This document shows positions 9,502 to 19,810 of a stretch of DNA of 64,000 bases, piece by piece. Under the pieces are notes generated by a model. That model searched no databases. It saw nothing but the letters and a program-made list of their open reading frames with translations, and was not told the DNA's origin. How positions within the stretch are numbered: the stretch's first letter is position 1; every line of letters starts with the position of its first letter. A program made the translations under genes and the position numbers. The stretch comes from an uncultured Alphaproteobacteria bacterium (GTDB lineage: Bacteria; Pseudomonadota; Alphaproteobacteria; UBA6615), in assembly GCA_943787445.1 (NCBI GenBank), contig CALSML010000020.1, positions 62,001-126,000 of the forward strand. The letters run 5' to 3'.

Positions 9502-10857
9502 ATGACCAAGACACTCATCAAGGGCGGCACCATCATCTCGATGGACCGCAAGACCGGTGACTTCGCCAAGGGCGACGTTCTCGTCAACGGCACCACGATC
9601 GAAAAGATCGGAAAATCGCTTCGCTCGCCAGGGGCCAAGGTTATCGATGCCACTGGCATGATCGTCATGCCGGGCTTCGTGAACGCGCATCTCCACACCT
9701 GGCAAACCGGTATCCGCGGCGTGGCTGGCAACTGGTCAATCCCCGAATACCTGCACCAGATGCACGCCACTATGGCCCCGCGCTACACGGCCAAGGACAC
9801 CTATCTGGGTAATCTGGTCGGTGCGCTGAACCAGATCAATCTGGGGGCGACCACCATCTTTGACTGGTGTCACAATAATTCGACCTCGGCACATTCCGAT
9901 GCCGGCGTACAAGGGCTGCAGGAAGCCGGGATTCGTGCCCTGTTCGGTCATGGCTCACCCAAACCCGACGCGGCGAAGGGTGCAAAACATTTCAGTGAAA
10001 TCCCGCACCCGCGCGCCGAACTGGAACGTCTGCGCAAGGGCGCATTGTCGGATGATGATGGACTTGTCACCCTGGCCATGTCGGCACTCGGCATCGATTT
10101 CTCCGTCTGGGATGTCGTGAAACACGATTTCGAACTCGCCAAGGAACTCAACCTGATCATCAGCACCCATGTCTGGGGTGCGCCGTCACGGCTCAACCCG
10201 GATGGCTACAAGAAGCTGGCGAAGCTCAAGCTGCTCGACAAGCGCCACAACCTGGTGCACGGCAACTACCTGTCGGACAGCGAGCTCAAGCTCGTGCTGG
10301 ATTCAGGTGCATCGGTGACGGTGACCCCGGAAGTTGAAATTCAGATGGGGCACGGAAATCCGCTGATCGGCCGCATTCGCGCCCTGGGCGGAAAACCCAC
10401 CATCGGCATTGATGTGGAATGCAATATCTCCGGTGACATGTTCACGGTGATGCGCATGGCCATGCAGCCCCAGCGACTGCTCGACAATCAGGCGAAGTTC
10501 AACGAGACCAAGGCGATGGTCTCATCGCTCTCGATCAAGCCGCGCGAGGCGCTTGAATGGGCAACGATCAATTCGGCAAAGGCGATGGGCCTCGACAAGA
10601 AGGTCGGCTCGCTGAAACCGGGGAAACAGGCCGATATCATCCTAATCAACGGGAACGATCTGAACCTGTTCCCGGTTCACAATCCGGTCGAGAGTGTGGT
10701 TTTCCACGCCCATGGCGGCAATGTGGATACAGTCATGATTGCGGGCAAAATCCAGAAGCAGAACGGCAAGCTGAAATATCGCGGTCTGCGTGAAAAAATG
10801 GACGAACTCGCCAAATCCGGCCGGCGTATTCTCAAAGGCGTCAAAACAGCCGCTTAA
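9502..10857 (+). CDS. Amidohydrolase, cytosine deaminase / MTA-SAH deaminase-like
   Basis: A 451-residue metal-dependent hydrolase. The first metal pair is in [13 protein letters not shown], the next His in STHVWGAPS, another in LVHGNYLS, and the metal Asp region is [13 protein letters not shown]. The C-terminal [14 protein letters not shown] is the hallmark of the ATZ/TRZ-type composite beta-sandwich. Members remove amino or chloro groups from N-heterocycles, or open cyclic amides. The substrate is not determined here, but the neighbours (a semialdehyde-type dehydrogenase, an aminotransferase and amidases) suggest breakdown of a nitrogen compound. A ribosome site (CAGGGA) precedes the start. 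Confidence 0.85.
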   Translation: MTKTLIKGGTIISMDRKTGDFAKGDVLVNGTTIEKIGKSLRSPGAKVIDATGMIVMPGFVNAHLHTWQTGIRGVAGNWSIPEYLHQMHATMAPRYTAKDTYLGNLVGALNQINLGATTIFDWCHNNSTSAHSDAGVQGLQEAGIRALFGHGSPKPDAAKGAKHFSEIPHPRAELERLRKGALSDDDGLVTLAMSALGIDFSVWDVVKHDFELAKELNLIISTHVWGAPSRLNPDGYKKLAKLKLLDKRHNLVHGNYLSDSELKLVLDSGASVTVTPEVEIQMGHGNPLIGRIRALGGKPTIGIDVECNISGDMFTVMRMAMQPQRLLDNQAKFNETKAMVSSLSIKPREALEWATINSAKAMGLDKKVGSLKPGKQADIILINGNDLNLFPVHNPVESVVFHAHGGNVDTVMIAGKIQKQNGKLKYRGLREKMDELAKSGRRILKGVKTAA

Positions 10858-10918
10858 GCGGAGATACCACGCCGGTCGCAGGTACTGTATTGTGGCGTCT
10901 TGCTTATTGGAGACGACC

Positions 10919-12310
10919 ATGCCTGACGATTCACCACGGCCAAATTCACCTGAGGCGCGCGATGCCGCCTCCATCATCCACCCGCTGACCAATCTCAAGA
11001 CACATCTTGAGAAAGGCCCCGTGGTGATCGAGGACGGTGACGGTGTCTGGGTGACAGACATCCACGGCAAGAAATACATCGAGGGCATGGCCGGGCTCTG
11101 GTGCCTGTCGCTGGGTTACGGACAAGACCGGCTGGTCCAGGCGGCCGCCGACCAGATGGCACGCTTGCCCTACTACCATCTGACAAACCACAAGAGCCAT
11201 TCACCGGTGATCGAACTGGCCGAGAAGCTGCTTGAAATTGCGCCGGTACCGATGTCGAAAATCTGGTTTGCCAATTCCGGCTCCGAAGCCAATGACAGTG
11301 CTGCGCGGATCGTCTGGTACTACTGGCACGCCAAGGGGAAACCCGAAAAACGCAAAATCATCGCCCATCAGCGGGCCTATCACGGTAACACCATCGCCGC
11401 TGCCAGTCTGTCGGGTATGCACTACAACCACGCCTCCTTCGGACTGCCGCTTGACGGCTTTCTGCATGTCACTCCGCCTCATCACTATCGCTACGCCAAA
11501 CCCGGAGAGAGCGAGGAGGACTTCGCGACCCGTCTGGCCGAGGAACTCGACACGCTGATCGAAGCCGAGGGACCCGAGACGGTTGGCGCCTTTTTCACCG
11601 AACCGATCATGGGATCCGGTGGCGTGATCGTGCCACCGCCGACCTACTACGAGAAGGTTCAGGCGGTGCTGAAAAAGCACGACATGCTGCTGATCGCAGA
11701 CGAGGTCATCACGGCGTTCGGGCGCACCGGCAATATGTTCGGAACCACCACGATGGGTCTTCAGCCCGACATGCTGGTCTGCGCAAAAGGCCTTTCGAGT
11801 GCCTATATCCCGATCTCGGCTCTGTTGGTGAATGCCCGCGTCTTCGATGTGATTTCCGAAGAAAGCGACCGCGTGGGTGTCTTCGGTCTCAGCTTCACCT
11901 ATTCGGGCCATCCGGTCGCAGCCGCGGTCGCCCGGGAAGCGCTGCGAATCTATGACGATGAAAACATCGTCGCGCATGTCCGTGCCATGGAGCCTCACTT
12001 CCTGGGTGGCCTGCGCGAACTCCTAGATCACCCTCTGGTCGGCGAAGTGCGCGGTGCCGGTCTTGTCGCCGGTGTGGAACTGGTCAAGGAAAAGACGACC
12101 GGAGAGGCCTTTGATCCGGCGGATGCCGTCGGACCTTTCTGCAATGATTCTGCCGAGGATCATGGACTGATCGTTCGCGCAATTGGCGATACGATCTCGT
12201 TCTGCCCGCCCCTTATCATCTCAAAGGACGAAATAGCTGAGATGTTGGCACGGTTTCGTCAGGCACTGGATGACACGCTGGCCATGGTTCAGGAACGAGG
12301 TCTGCAATGA
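10919..12310 (+). CDS. Class III aminotransferase (omega-amino acid / diamine type)
   Basis: A 463-residue PLP enzyme. It has the cofactor phosphate region [12 protein letters not shown], the [14 protein letters not shown] motif, the [11 protein letters not shown] segment with the PLP-binding Asp, and the Schiff-base Lys in [13 protein letters not shown]. It moves an amino group from an omega-amino acid or amine to pyruvate or another keto acid. The frame is open from 10790, but only the ATG at 10919 has a ribosome site (GGAGAC). Its last 4 bases overlap the amidase start, so the two are probably cotranslated. The product would be a semialdehyde, consistent with the dehydrogenase at the head of the cluster. 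Confidence 0.9.
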   Translation: MPDDSPRPNSPEARDAASIIHPLTNLKTHLEKGPVVIEDGDGVWVTDIHGKKYIEGMAGLWCLSLGYGQDRLVQAAADQMARLPYYHLTNHKSHSPVIELAEKLLEIAPVPMSKIWFANSGSEANDSAARIVWYYWHAKGKPEKRKIIAHQRAYHGNTIAAASLSGMHYNHASFGLPLDGFLHVTPPHHYRYAKPGESEEDFATRLAEELDTLIEAEGPETVGAFFTEPIMGSGGVIVPPPTYYEKVQAVLKKHDMLLIADEVITAFGRTGNMFGTTTMGLQPDMLVCAKGLSSAYIPISALLVNARVFDVISEESDRVGVFGLSFTYSGHPVAAAVAREALRIYDDENIVAHVRAMEPHFLGGLRELLDHPLVGEVRGAGLVAGVELVKEKTTGEAFDPADAVGPFCNDSAEDHGLIVRAIGDTISFCPPLIISKDEIAEMLARFRQALDDTLAMVQERGLQ

Positions 12311-13719
12311 GCGGCAATCTGGTCAGCAAAACCGCAACCGAACTCGGCGATCTCTACGCCAGCGGCGTTGCGTCACCTGTGGAAGCCACAGAGGCGATTC
12401 TGGCGCAGATCGAGAAGCACAACCCGGCACTGAACTGCTTCTGCCTGATCGATCCGGAGGCAGCCCTTGCCTCTGCCCGCGAGTCCGAGAATCGCTGGCA
12501 GTCCGGAGCACCGCTTTCGGCGATTGACGGTGTGCCCACCTCAATCAAGGACCTGACCCTGACCAGGGGCTGGCCCACCCTACGCGGATCGCGCACCACC
12601 GACCCGGCGGGTCCGTGGGATGAAGACGCGCCAGCCACCGCGCGCCTGCGTGAAGCGGGCGCCGTTCTTGTCGGGAAAACCACGACCCCCGAAATGGGCT
12701 GGAAAGGTGTCACGGACAATCCGCTCACCGGTATCACGCGCAACCCCTGGAATCCCGACCGCACGCCCGGTGGATCTTCCGGCGGCGCCTCCTCGGCCTG
12801 CGCTGGCCTCATGGGCCCGCTGCATCAGGGTTCGGACGCAGCCGGTTCCATTCGCATCCCCGCCGCATTCGCCGGGGTTTTCGGCCACAAGCCCACATTC
12901 GGACTGGTTCCGAACTACCCCCTTCCGCCCCATATCGGCAGTCTGGCCAATATGGGTCCGCTAACCCGCACCGTGACCGATGCTGCGACCATGCTGAACG
13001 TCCTCGCGCAGCCGGATTCCCGGGATTTCATGGCTGCACCGCCTTCCGCTCAGGGCGAGAACTATCTCGATGCCCTGAATGCCGGGATCGAAGGCGTGCG
13101 AATCGCCTATAGCCCCACTCTGGGTGACAATGGCTGGGCCGATGACGACGTCGCCAACGCCGTGCGCGACGCCGCCAAGGTGCTGTCCGATCTGGGCGCC
13201 ATTGTTGAGGAAGCCGACCCGGACATTCCGGCCACCCGTCCGCTCATCGACGCGATCTGGTCCACCGCCGATACCTGGCTTGTCGATCAGATGACGCCTG
13301 AACAACGCGCGGTGATGGATCCCGGGCTTCTGGCCATCGCCGAAGAGGGGCGCAAGGTCGGTGTGACAGACATCGTGGGCGCCCATGCCGGCCGCGTGCT
13401 GCTGGGCAACGCGATGGCCCGGTTCCACGAAACATATGACCTGCTGCTGACGCCGCAGATGCCCCTCGAGGCCTTCAAGGCCGGACAGAACGTGCCCGAG
13501 GGTCGCGAGATGAAGGAATGGGTCGACTGGTCCCCCTTCACCTATCCGTTCAATCTGACGATGCAACCAGCCTGTTCGGTACCCTGCGGTCTGGGTGATG
13601 AACGGATGCCCGTCGCCTTCCAACTGGTCGGGCGACACTGGGAAGATGCGCTGGTTCTGCGCGCCGCCCGCGCTTATGAGGCTGCACGACCATTCGAGAC
13701 CGCGCCGGGCTACGCCTAA
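12307..13719 (+). CDS. Amidase (amidase-signature family)
   Basis: A 470-residue amidase-signature hydrolase. All three catalytic elements are present: Lys in [10 protein letters not shown], the Ser-rich signature [13 protein letters not shown], and the nucleophile region [13 protein letters not shown]. It should hydrolyse a linear amide to acid and ammonia or amine. The start overlaps the aminotransferase stop, and its own stop overlaps by 4 bases the stop of a second amidase on the other strand. Pairing with the aminotransferase suggests the amide product is processed further. The substrate is unknown. Confidence 0.9.
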   Translation: MSGNLVSKTATELGDLYASGVASPVEATEAILAQIEKHNPALNCFCLIDPEAALASARESENRWQSGAPLSAIDGVPTSIKDLTLTRGWPTLRGSRTTDPAGPWDEDAPATARLREAGAVLVGKTTTPEMGWKGVTDNPLTGITRNPWNPDRTPGGSSGGASSACAGLMGPLHQGSDAAGSIRIPAAFAGVFGHKPTFGLVPNYPLPPHIGSLANMGPLTRTVTDAATMLNVLAQPDSRDFMAAPPSAQGENYLDALNAGIEGVRIAYSPTLGDNGWADDDVANAVRDAAKVLSDLGAIVEEADPDIPATRPLIDAIWSTADTWLVDQMTPEQRAVMDPGLLAIAEEGRKVGVTDIVGAHAGRVLLGNAMARFHETYDLLLTPQMPLEAFKAGQNVPEGREMKEWVDWSPFTYPFNLTMQPACSVPCGLGDERMPVAFQLVGRHWEDALVLRAARAYEAARPFETAPGYA

Positions 13720-15152
13720 ACGGCGGGAAGACCTTCCGGGCGACGGTCCCGCCAGGGCATGGCTGACTCCAGCTGACCCGAGAGTCGGAACAGGCTGGCT
13801 TCATCGGCATAGCGTCCCACCGCCTGCACCGAGACCGGGAATCCTTCGGCTGTGGTTCCCACTGGCAGGCTGATCGCCGGCTGTCCGGTCAGGTTGAACC
13901 ACACGGTGAATGGTGAAAATGCAGCGACCCGATCCCAGTATCCGTCGGCGTCTTCCATCATCATATCGAGCCAGCCGAGTTTCGGCGGCATATGTCCCAG
14001 CCCCGGAGTCATCAGCACATCATAGGTCTCGTGGAATGCCGCCATCCTGCGACCGGCGGCATGCATGCGCCCTTGTGCCAGGAACACGTCATATCCGGTG
14101 ACCCTTTCGCCCCTGGCTGCCGTAGCAGCAACGACCCGCTCCACCTCACCCTCTTCGGGCAAACGACCCTTTGTCGGATGCAACCGGATCGTCTGGGCCG
14201 CATTGGACGCCATCAGGGTGCGGAAAATCTCCTGCATCTCATCATTGCTGATCGGCGGATCCACCTCCTCGACGGCATGACCCAGACCAGCCAGAACGTT
14301 CAGGGTTTCATGGAGCACACGCCGATGCTCCCCGTCACATTTCGCGCCGGTGACCCCACCATAGGAAAACGCAATTCGCATCTTTCCCGGATCCGTGCTG
14401 ACTTCATCAAGGAACGGACGTGCCGGGGGCGGGGCGAAATACGGGTCGCCGGGCGCCGGACCGGCCGTCGCATCAAGAATGGCAGCGTGATCGCGCACCG
14501 AAATCGAAACGGTGTGTTCGGCAACAATGCCACCCATCCGTTCCCCCAGACCCGGTGAGAAACTGTTGCGGCCACGGGTCGGTTTCATCCCGACCAGGCC
14601 ACAGCAAGAGGCCGGAACCCGGATCGAACCGAACCCATCACTGGCATGGGCAGCCGGTAGAATTCGGGCGGCCACGGCAGATGCCGCGCCACCGGATGAC
14701 CCGCCCGGCGTGACGTCGGCATCCCAGGGGTTCTTTGTCGGACCATACAATTGTGGCTCGCAGGTGATTGACATACCGAACTCGCAGGTGTTGGTCTTTC
14801 CAAAGATCGCCATGCCGGCCTGTTTCAGCCGTATGACGGTCTCGCTGTCGGCATCCGGCACAACATCGGTCATGAACTTGCTGCCGCCGGTGGTCGGTGT
14901 ACCGGCAATCGCGGCCCCGAGGTCCTTGATCAGATAAGGCGCACCGGCCAGTGGACCGGCCGGCAATTCGCCCGAGACCATGTCCCGGCCATGATCATAG
15001 AGCTCCTGCACCACCGCATTGAGTGCAGGGTTGCGTGCTTCGCAACGGACAATGGCCGCCTCCAGCACTTCATCCGCGCTGACTTCACGTTTGGCGATCA
15101 ACGCGGCAAGGCCGATCGCATCGAAGGATTCATAGTCGCTAAAGCCGGACAT
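13716..15152 (-). CDS. Amidase (amidase-signature family), second copy
   Basis: About 478 residues. It shows the catalytic Lys in [12 protein letters not shown], the signature [13 protein letters not shown] and the serine loop [13 protein letters not shown]; the family's Asp-Gly-Ser pattern is conserved. The ATG ending at 15152 ([16 protein letters not shown]) is preferred over the upstream ATG at 15209 because family members start about there and a GGGGAAG stretch precedes it. It converges with the first amidase with a 4-base stop overlap. The two are clearly different proteins rather than a recent duplicate. Confidence 0.88.
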   Translation of the reverse strand: MSGFSDYESFDAIGLAALIAKREVSADEVLEAAIVRCEARNPALNAVVQELYDHGRDMVSGELPAGPLAGAPYLIKDLGAAIAGTPTTGGSKFMTDVVPDADSETVIRLKQAGMAIFGKTNTCEFGMSITCEPQLYGPTKNPWDADVTPGGSSGGAASAVAARILPAAHASDGFGSIRVPASCCGLVGMKPTRGRNSFSPGLGERMGGIVAEHTVSISVRDHAAILDATAGPAPGDPYFAPPPARPFLDEVSTDPGKMRIAFSYGGVTGAKCDGEHRRVLHETLNVLAGLGHAVEEVDPPISNDEMQEIFRTLMASNAAQTIRLHPTKGRLPEEGEVERVVAATAARGERVTGYDVFLAQGRMHAAGRRMAAFHETYDVLMTPGLGHMPPKLGWLDMMMEDADGYWDRVAAFSPFTVWFNLTGQPAISLPVGTTAEGFPVSVQAVGRYADEASLFRLSGQLESAMPWRDRRPEGLPAV

Positions 15153-15258
15153 GGCGCTTCCCCGTTTCATCGCATTTTTCTGCGCCTCGGTTGAAAGCCG
15201 GTTGCGCATTGGTCAGTGTCTTGGTCAGTTCAGCCATGGTTCACCGAAACGCGCAATA

Positions 15259-16158
15259 ATGTCACGCTCGAACATTCTGCTGGGGTCTGTCCTCGCCGGC
15301 GCGGCCGGAATCGGTTTTGCCGCCAATTCGACGGCGGCAAAACTGGCCTATGAAGGCGGCACCAACCCCCTCACATTCCTGACATTGCGCTCGGCTCTGG
15401 CCGCGCTGCTCGTGCTGAGCATCATCCTGATCACCCGCCGCAGTCTGCAGATGCCGCTGCGACGTCGCCTCGCCGCTTTCGCCATCGGCGCCATTCTGGC
15501 GTTGTATTCCTATGGCCTGCTGGCGGCCATTCAGTTCATTCCGGTCGCGCTGGCGGTGCTGATTTTCTACACCTTTCCCCTTCTTACGAGTGCCTATACT
15601 TGGATGAGTGGCCGCGAACGCCCGACCCTTTTGTCGGTCACCGCCCTGCTGGTGGCCTTTGGCGGGCTGGCCCTCGCGCTCGATTTTCGTGGCGGGCAGC
15701 TCAATCTCGAAGGCGTCGCGCTCGCCGCCATGGCCGCGCTGGGCATCACCATTGTCGTGATCCTGAACAACCGGCTCGTGGGGACAGCGGATTCGCATCC
15801 GATCACCCTGCACATGATGCTGTCGGCAACATGCCTCTGTGCCCTGATCACGCTAATGCGGGGCGACTTTGTTCTGCCCCAGACCGCCGCCGGCTGGACC
15901 AGTCTGGCCGTCGGCACCTCGTTCTATGCCTTGGCCATTGTGACCGTATTCATTGCCATGTCCCTGGCGGGCGCTGTTCCGACCGCGTTGTCGATGAATC
16001 TCGAACCGTTGGCCAGCATGACCTTCGGCTTTCTGATTCTGGGGCAGGCGCTGTCGGGCCTGCAGCTGTTCGGCGCCGGGCTGGTCATTGCAGCAGTGTT
16101 GTCGGTACGTTTGGCAGAGAGTCGAAAACCTGGATCCAAGGGAGTCGTAACCCGATGA
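15259..16158 (+). CDS. DMT-superfamily permease (EamA domain pair)
   Basis: A 299-residue inner-membrane protein with two EamA repeats and about ten hydrophobic helices. The first repeat holds GTNPLTFLTLRSALAALLVL and the second LAGAVPTALSMNLEPLASM followed by GQALSGLQLFGAGLV, the usual ends of EamA units. It probably exports a small metabolite or amino acid. The start at 15259 (MSRSNILLG) opens directly into the first helix; the upstream extension to 15151 is not family-like. The stop overlaps the next start by 4 bases. Confidence 0.85.
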   Translation: MSRSNILLGSVLAGAAGIGFAANSTAAKLAYEGGTNPLTFLTLRSALAALLVLSIILITRRSLQMPLRRRLAAFAIGAILALYSYGLLAAIQFIPVALAVLIFYTFPLLTSAYTWMSGRERPTLLSVTALLVAFGGLALALDFRGGQLNLEGVALAAMAALGITIVVILNNRLVGTADSHPITLHMMLSATCLCALITLMRGDFVLPQTAAGWTSLAVGTSFYALAIVTVFIAMSLAGAVPTALSMNLEPLASMTFGFLILGQALSGLQLFGAGLVIAAVLSVRLAESRKPGSKGVVTR

Positions 16159-16643
16159 CAAGTCTGACCGAACACACACACGCAATTGCAGATATTCTCA
16201 AAGCTCGGAAACAGACAGTGGCTGTCGCCGAAACATCCGCGGGCGGGCTGGTTTCCGCCCAGCTCCTCGCCGTTCCGGGCGCGTCTGCCTATTTTGTGGG
16301 CGGCGGCGTACTCTACACCGGCGATGCGCGCGCGGCGCTGGCGGGCATATCTGATTCGGATATGGGAAATATCCGCTCCAGCAGCGAACCTTTTGCCCAA
16401 TTGCTGGCAAAAACCATGCGTGAACGCCTGGGTACCACCTGGGGACTGGCCGAAACCGGGGCTGCCGGGCCGTCGGGAAACCGTTACGGCGACGATGCCG
16501 GACACACCTGTATCGCAGTGTCAGGGCCGGTTTCCGAGGTCATGACCATTGAAACGGGGAGCGCCGAGCGGGGCGAAAACATGTGGCGTTTCTCCGCGGA
16601 AGCCCTGGCCCTGCTAAATCGTTGTCTTGACAATCAAGACTGA
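16155..16643 (+). CDS. pncC: CinA C-terminal-domain protein, probable nicotinamide-nucleotide amidase
   Basis: A 162-residue stand-alone CinA C-terminal domain. Family landmarks are VAVAETSAGGLVSAQL near residue 22, FVGGGVLYTGDARAAL, and the GLAETGAAGPSGNRYGD stretch that matches the usual G-(I/V)-T-G-(I/V)-A-G-P-G-G loop in altered form. The enzyme deamidates NMN to nicotinate mononucleotide in pyridine nucleotide recycling. The T-to-E change in the GxTG loop is unusual, so catalytic activity is less sure. It is coupled by a 4-base overlap to the permease. The matching CinA N-terminal-type domain is a separate gene at 19811-20593. Confidence 0.75.
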   Translation: MTSLTEHTHAIADILKARKQTVAVAETSAGGLVSAQLLAVPGASAYFVGGGVLYTGDARAALAGISDSDMGNIRSSSEPFAQLLAKTMRERLGTTWGLAETGAAGPSGNRYGDDAGHTCIAVSGPVSEVMTIETGSAERGENMWRFSAEALALLNRCLDNQD

Positions 16644-16657
16644 ACCGTATGGGACCC

Positions 16658-16685
16658 TTGGAATTACTCGCGAAGTTGTTACAAT
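16658..16685 (+). promoter_or_regulatory. Probable sigma-70 promoter for the OmpA-type lipoprotein
   Basis: TTGGAA at 16658-16663 and TACAAT at 16680-16685 are separated by 16 bases. The pair lies about 105 bases upstream of the lipoprotein start, in a gene-free stretch after pncC. Only the sequence match supports it. Confidence 0.5.
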
Positions 16686-16790
16686 CGCGGAAAAGCGGGG
16701 TCGCCCGATTGGGGGAGATCACGACCAGAGGCAATTCGGGCCATCTGGTTCAGCGCAATCAAGGGTGATCACAAGGGGATACCTCATAAT

Positions 16791-17659
16791 ATGAATAAGA
16801 AGGCTTTTTTGGCCGCAGCGGCGATGCTCGCCCTGACGGCATGTGCGGGGCAGGAACTCGGTAACGCACGTAACGCAGGAATGGACAATGGCGATTTCGG
16901 CAATGCCCTTTCCGCAGGTTATCTGCGTCTGGCGCAGGCTGAATATGCCGAGAGCGACTACGCAGACTCGGATTACTTCGCTCTGCGTTCCATGCAGGCA
17001 GGTACCAAGGGTGGCTCGGTCGATCTTCCGGCCATTGAGTCACGTACCTTCCCGAAAGGTGATGCGATCTATGTCGCAACCGCCCGCAATGAACTCGAAG
17101 AGGTTTTCAACGCCGGCGCGCGTGAAAAGGCTCCTCAGCTCGCAGCCGCCGCGCAGGTGTCCTACGAGTGCTGGATCCAGGAACTCGAAGAGAACCAGAA
17201 CCCGGCTCACATCGCCGCCTGTCAGGATCAGCTCGATGGCCTGATCCCGGCTCTGCGCAACGCCGTTGCCGGTGCACCGAAGAAGGTTGCCGGTGCACCG
17301 AAGAAGAAAGCCAAGCCGACCAAAGGCAAGACCTTTCAGGTTCTGTTCGGTACCGGTTCGCCAAGCTTGACGCCGCCGCCAACAAGATGATTGTTGACGC
17401 CGCAGCCCATGCCAAGAAGTTCAAGCAGGTTCGCGTTGTCGTGAGCGGCTACACGGACTCCGCAGGCAGTGCTTCCGGCAACCTGGCGCTTTCCGAGCGT
17501 CGTGCCGCGGTTGTGGCCGCAGCGCTTCGGATCCGTGGCGTTCCGCGCACCTCAATCAAGACCAACGGCTTCGGCGAAGACTTCCCGGCCGTCCGCACCG
17601 GTGCCGGGGTTTCCGAGCCCAAGAATCGCCGCGTGGACATCGCGGTCGGCGGCAAGTAG
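16791..17659 (+). pseudogene. OmpA-family outer-membrane lipoprotein, one frameshift
   Basis: The N-terminus is a lipoprotein signal with the lipobox LTAC (Cys18). A helical middle part follows (LRLAQAEYAESDYADSDYFA, then a Cys-containing region near residue 127), then a Pro-Lys linker, then an OmpA peptidoglycan-binding domain: KLDAAANKMIVDAAAHAKK, VSGYTDSAGSASGN, LSERRAAVVAAAL and EPKNRRVDI. The two halves lie in different frames, joined by a missing base near 17360 (GSP-S should read GSAKLD). One restored G gives an uninterrupted protein of about 289 residues. It would tether the outer membrane to the cell wall. A strong terminator follows and a promoter precedes it, so it is its own transcript. 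The single lesion may be a sequencing error. Confidence 0.75.
17265..17306 (+). repeat. Two tandem 21-bp units inside the OmpA-type gene
   Basis: Two exact 21-base copies sit head to tail, at 17265-17285 and 17286-17306. They encode the repeated VAGAPKK linker between the lipoprotein part and the OmpA domain. Copy number could vary by slippage without breaking the frame. Confidence 0.9.
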
Positions 17660-17686
17660 TCCCGAACGAATTCAATTCGTAAAAAA

Positions 17687-17715
17687 GGGCATCGGCTTCG
17701 GCCGGTGCCCTTTTT
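17687..17715 (+). terminator. Rho-independent terminator with UUCG loop
   Basis: A 10-bp stem (17687-17696 with 17701-17710, one G-U pair) closes on a TTCG loop and is followed by five T residues. It lies 27 bases after the stop of the OmpA-type gene. A-rich sequence on the left could let it also work weakly for the gene on the other strand. Confidence 0.9.
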
Positions 17716-17761
17716 CTTTGCCGGCCATCCCGACCAATGGCGCTGCGCTGCTTCGTGTAGT

Positions 17762-18746
17762 CTAGAGACCGAACACCCGGGCTGCATTGTCCCCGCGTAT
17801 GGCGGCCGCCTCGTCCGTCGGACGGGCATCAATGAGCGCAAACAGCTTGGACACATCCGCCGGCATGGGCAGATCCGTCCCGAACATGACCTTCTCGGGG
17901 CCCGCAATATCGATCACCAGCTGCAGGGCCGCAGGATCGTAGACGATGGCGTCGTAGTAGATATGGCTGAAATATTCGCTGGGCAGTTTGGGAATATCGA
18001 ACTTCGCAAGGGTCTCGACGCCGAAGAACATGTCGATCCGGCCATTGACGAAGGGCAGATAGCCACCGCCATGACTGGCGATGATCTTGACCTTTGAAAA
18101 CCGCTCGAAGAATCCGTCAATAGCCATCCGGGCCAGCGCAATCGTCGTGTCATACATGAACCCGGCACCGGGCATCAGGATGCGCTCATAACCGTAATTC
18201 ACATGCCTTGGCGCCCAGCGGCGCCGTCGGATGGACGAGAACCGGGAATGCATGCCGATCAAGTGCCTCCCAGACCGGCGCAAAGAGCGGATCGACCAGA
18301 TGCCGCTCGCCGATATGGGCCACACACATCACCCCGACAGCGCCCAGGGCGATGCAGCGCTCGAGTTCGGCAATGGCAGCCTCGGGATATTCCCACGGCA
18401 GAGAAGCAAACCAGCGGATACGGTCCGGATGGGCCGCCTGCCCCGCAGCCATTTCATCATTCGCGATACGCGCCGTCGCAATGCTGATTGCTTCATCACC
18501 AAAATGAACATTGGGGGAGGTCAGCGAAACGATGGAAACATCGATGCCTTCGCGATCCATCATCTCGACGCGCTTGTCATAATCGAAGGCCTCGACTTCC
18601 AGCGCGCAGGCCGGTGTTCCGTACTCGACCAGATATTCCCGGCTGTCCTCGCGATCGGAAATATCATAGGCGGGGGCGCCGTGTTGTTTGATCATGTCGA
18701 GCCAGCCATAGCCGAACATATGGGTGTGAATATCGATGGTCGGCAT
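17762..18746 (-). pseudogene. Amidohydrolase family 2 (ACMSD-like), one frameshift
   Basis: The N-terminal part starts at the ATG ending at 18746 (MPTIDIHTHMFGYGW) with a GGAG site 8 bases upstream, and carries the HxH metal motif. The C-terminal part (GFMYDTTIALARM, IIASHGGGYLPF, EKVMFGTDLPMP) holds the later metal His and Asp. The halves lie in different frames because of one extra base near 18205; removing it gives PLGAKHVNYGYERI and a continuous protein of about 327 residues. Family members decarboxylate or hydrolyse metabolites such as aminocarboxymuconate semialdehyde. The gene stands alone between a terminator and a gene-free region. It is either a recent frameshift or a sequence error. 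Confidence 0.75.
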
Positions 18747-18985
18747 GGTCTGAAACTCCAAAACAGAAAGCGCGGCCTCACAGCCCGAACGTCATCCCGG
18801 GCACGCGGGAGGGAAATGGTTTCAGTATGTTAGTTCCAACCCATCCGGCAATGTAAGTGGATAACCACCCCGGCCCCCATCTTGCCGGCTATCTCCGGCA
18901 CAGAAGCGCCGGCACCAGATACGGCAGGTTCCGGAAGGGACTTCGGGGTTCACGGCGATGAAGGTTCTACCGCCGGGGGTGGGTT

Positions 18986-19372
18986 CTATTTCCCGCGGGT
19001 GACCGCAGCATTCATTCGAACGTTTTGCACCAGAACGCGGATCAGGGCCCGAATGAAGGGATCGGAATTGCCGAACCTGGCCTCGAAAATATCGACCGGA
19101 ATGATCCGCAAGATGGCGGCCTTTCCGCAGATGGCACTCGCCATCCGGCACTCGTCATCCACCAGAGCCATTTCACCAAGAATCGCACCCTCACTGAGCG
19201 TACCCGGCAGGAGGTCTTCGTGGCCGTCACCGAGGCTTTTGCGAATTTCGATTTCGCCCGACTGGACGATATATGCCTCAGCGCCCAGATCACCTTCCTA
19301 GAACACCAGATCGCCCGGCTGATAAGCACGGGTCCCGAATTTCCATTCGGATTTGGCGTTCTTGGGGTCCAT
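18986..19372 (-). pseudogene. Cyclic-nucleotide-binding domain protein with an internal TAG
   Basis: From the ATG ending at 19372 (MDPKNAKSEWKFG) the frame runs 128 codons to the stop at 18986, broken only by TAG at 19298-19300. The pieces read as one cyclic-nucleotide-binding (Crp-like) sensor domain: AYQPGDLVF-stop-EGDLGAEAYIVQSGEIEI, LSEGAILGEMALVDDECR, then ILRIIPVDIFEARF. An Arg or Lys codon is expected at the TAG. No DNA-binding domain follows, so an intact version would be a small single-domain cNMP or redox sensor. The usual phosphate-binding Arg of the GEMALxxxxxRxA loop is present (ECRMASA). A premature stop makes function doubtful. Confidence 0.65.
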
Positions 19373-19456
19373 CAGCGTCTCTGACAATAGGTTGCGTCAA
19401 CCCAAGCCTAGGCCGATCGGGTAAACAAACCATTGGCCAGGGGCAGAAACCGAAAG

Positions 19457-19541
19457 TGGTGCGGGCGGCCGGACTTGAACCGGCAAGGCCGAGGCCGAGG
19501 GATTTTAAGTCCCTTGTGTTTACCAATTTCACCACGCCCGC
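19457..19541 (-). tRNA. tRNA-Leu (anticodon TAA)
   Basis: The reverse strand folds into a complete cloverleaf of 85 bases including an encoded CCA. The acceptor is GCGGGCG paired with CGCCCGC, the anticodon loop CTTAAAA gives TAA, a long variable arm typical of Leu tRNAs is present, and the T-arm contains GGTTCAAGTCC. It reads UUA/UUG codons. Confidence 0.95.
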
Positions 19542-19616
19542 AACGCATGGACTGCAACTGCTATACTTGTAGCGAACGAAACATCGCGCTGACAAACGCC
19601 AAAGCGAGTATTGCAC

Positions 19617-19790
19617 ATGAACGGACCCGAAATCGCGCGGCTGATTGCCGGAACAGGCGCCCTACTGATCTTCGCCCCGGCCGCCTTCTATATCATCCGC
19701 GACCGTCACGCCGCCTTTCGCAACCCGGTCATCTGGTTCGCGCTTATTGGCGCATTACTGCTGGTCTGGACGGCGATCTGGCAGGTTTGA
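19617..19790 (+). CDS. Small two-helix membrane protein
   Basis: A 57-residue frame from ATG at 19617 to TGA at 19788-19790. Two hydrophobic stretches (LIAGTGALLIFAPAAFYII and VIWFALIGALLLVWTAIWQV) flank a short charged loop (RDRHAAFRNP). This is a typical small inner-membrane hairpin with positive charges between the helices. No clear family is recognised. It sits between tRNA-Leu and a convergent CinA-like gene. Codon use matches its neighbours, which supports a real gene. Confidence 0.6.
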   Translation: MNGPEIARLIAGTGALLIFAPAAFYIIRDRHAAFRNPVIWFALIGALLLVWTAIWQV

Positions 19791-19810
19791 GGCGACGGCG
19801 GACGAACCCG

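Noticed and set aside
10790-10918. Earlier ATG for the class III aminotransferase
   Set aside because: That stretch overlaps the end of the amidohydrolase gene and lacks a ribosome site; ATG 10919 has one.
18762-18985. Coding potential between the ACMSD-like and cNMP-binding genes
   Set aside because: Only short reverse-strand shadow frames with Arg/Gly-rich composition; nothing protein-like.
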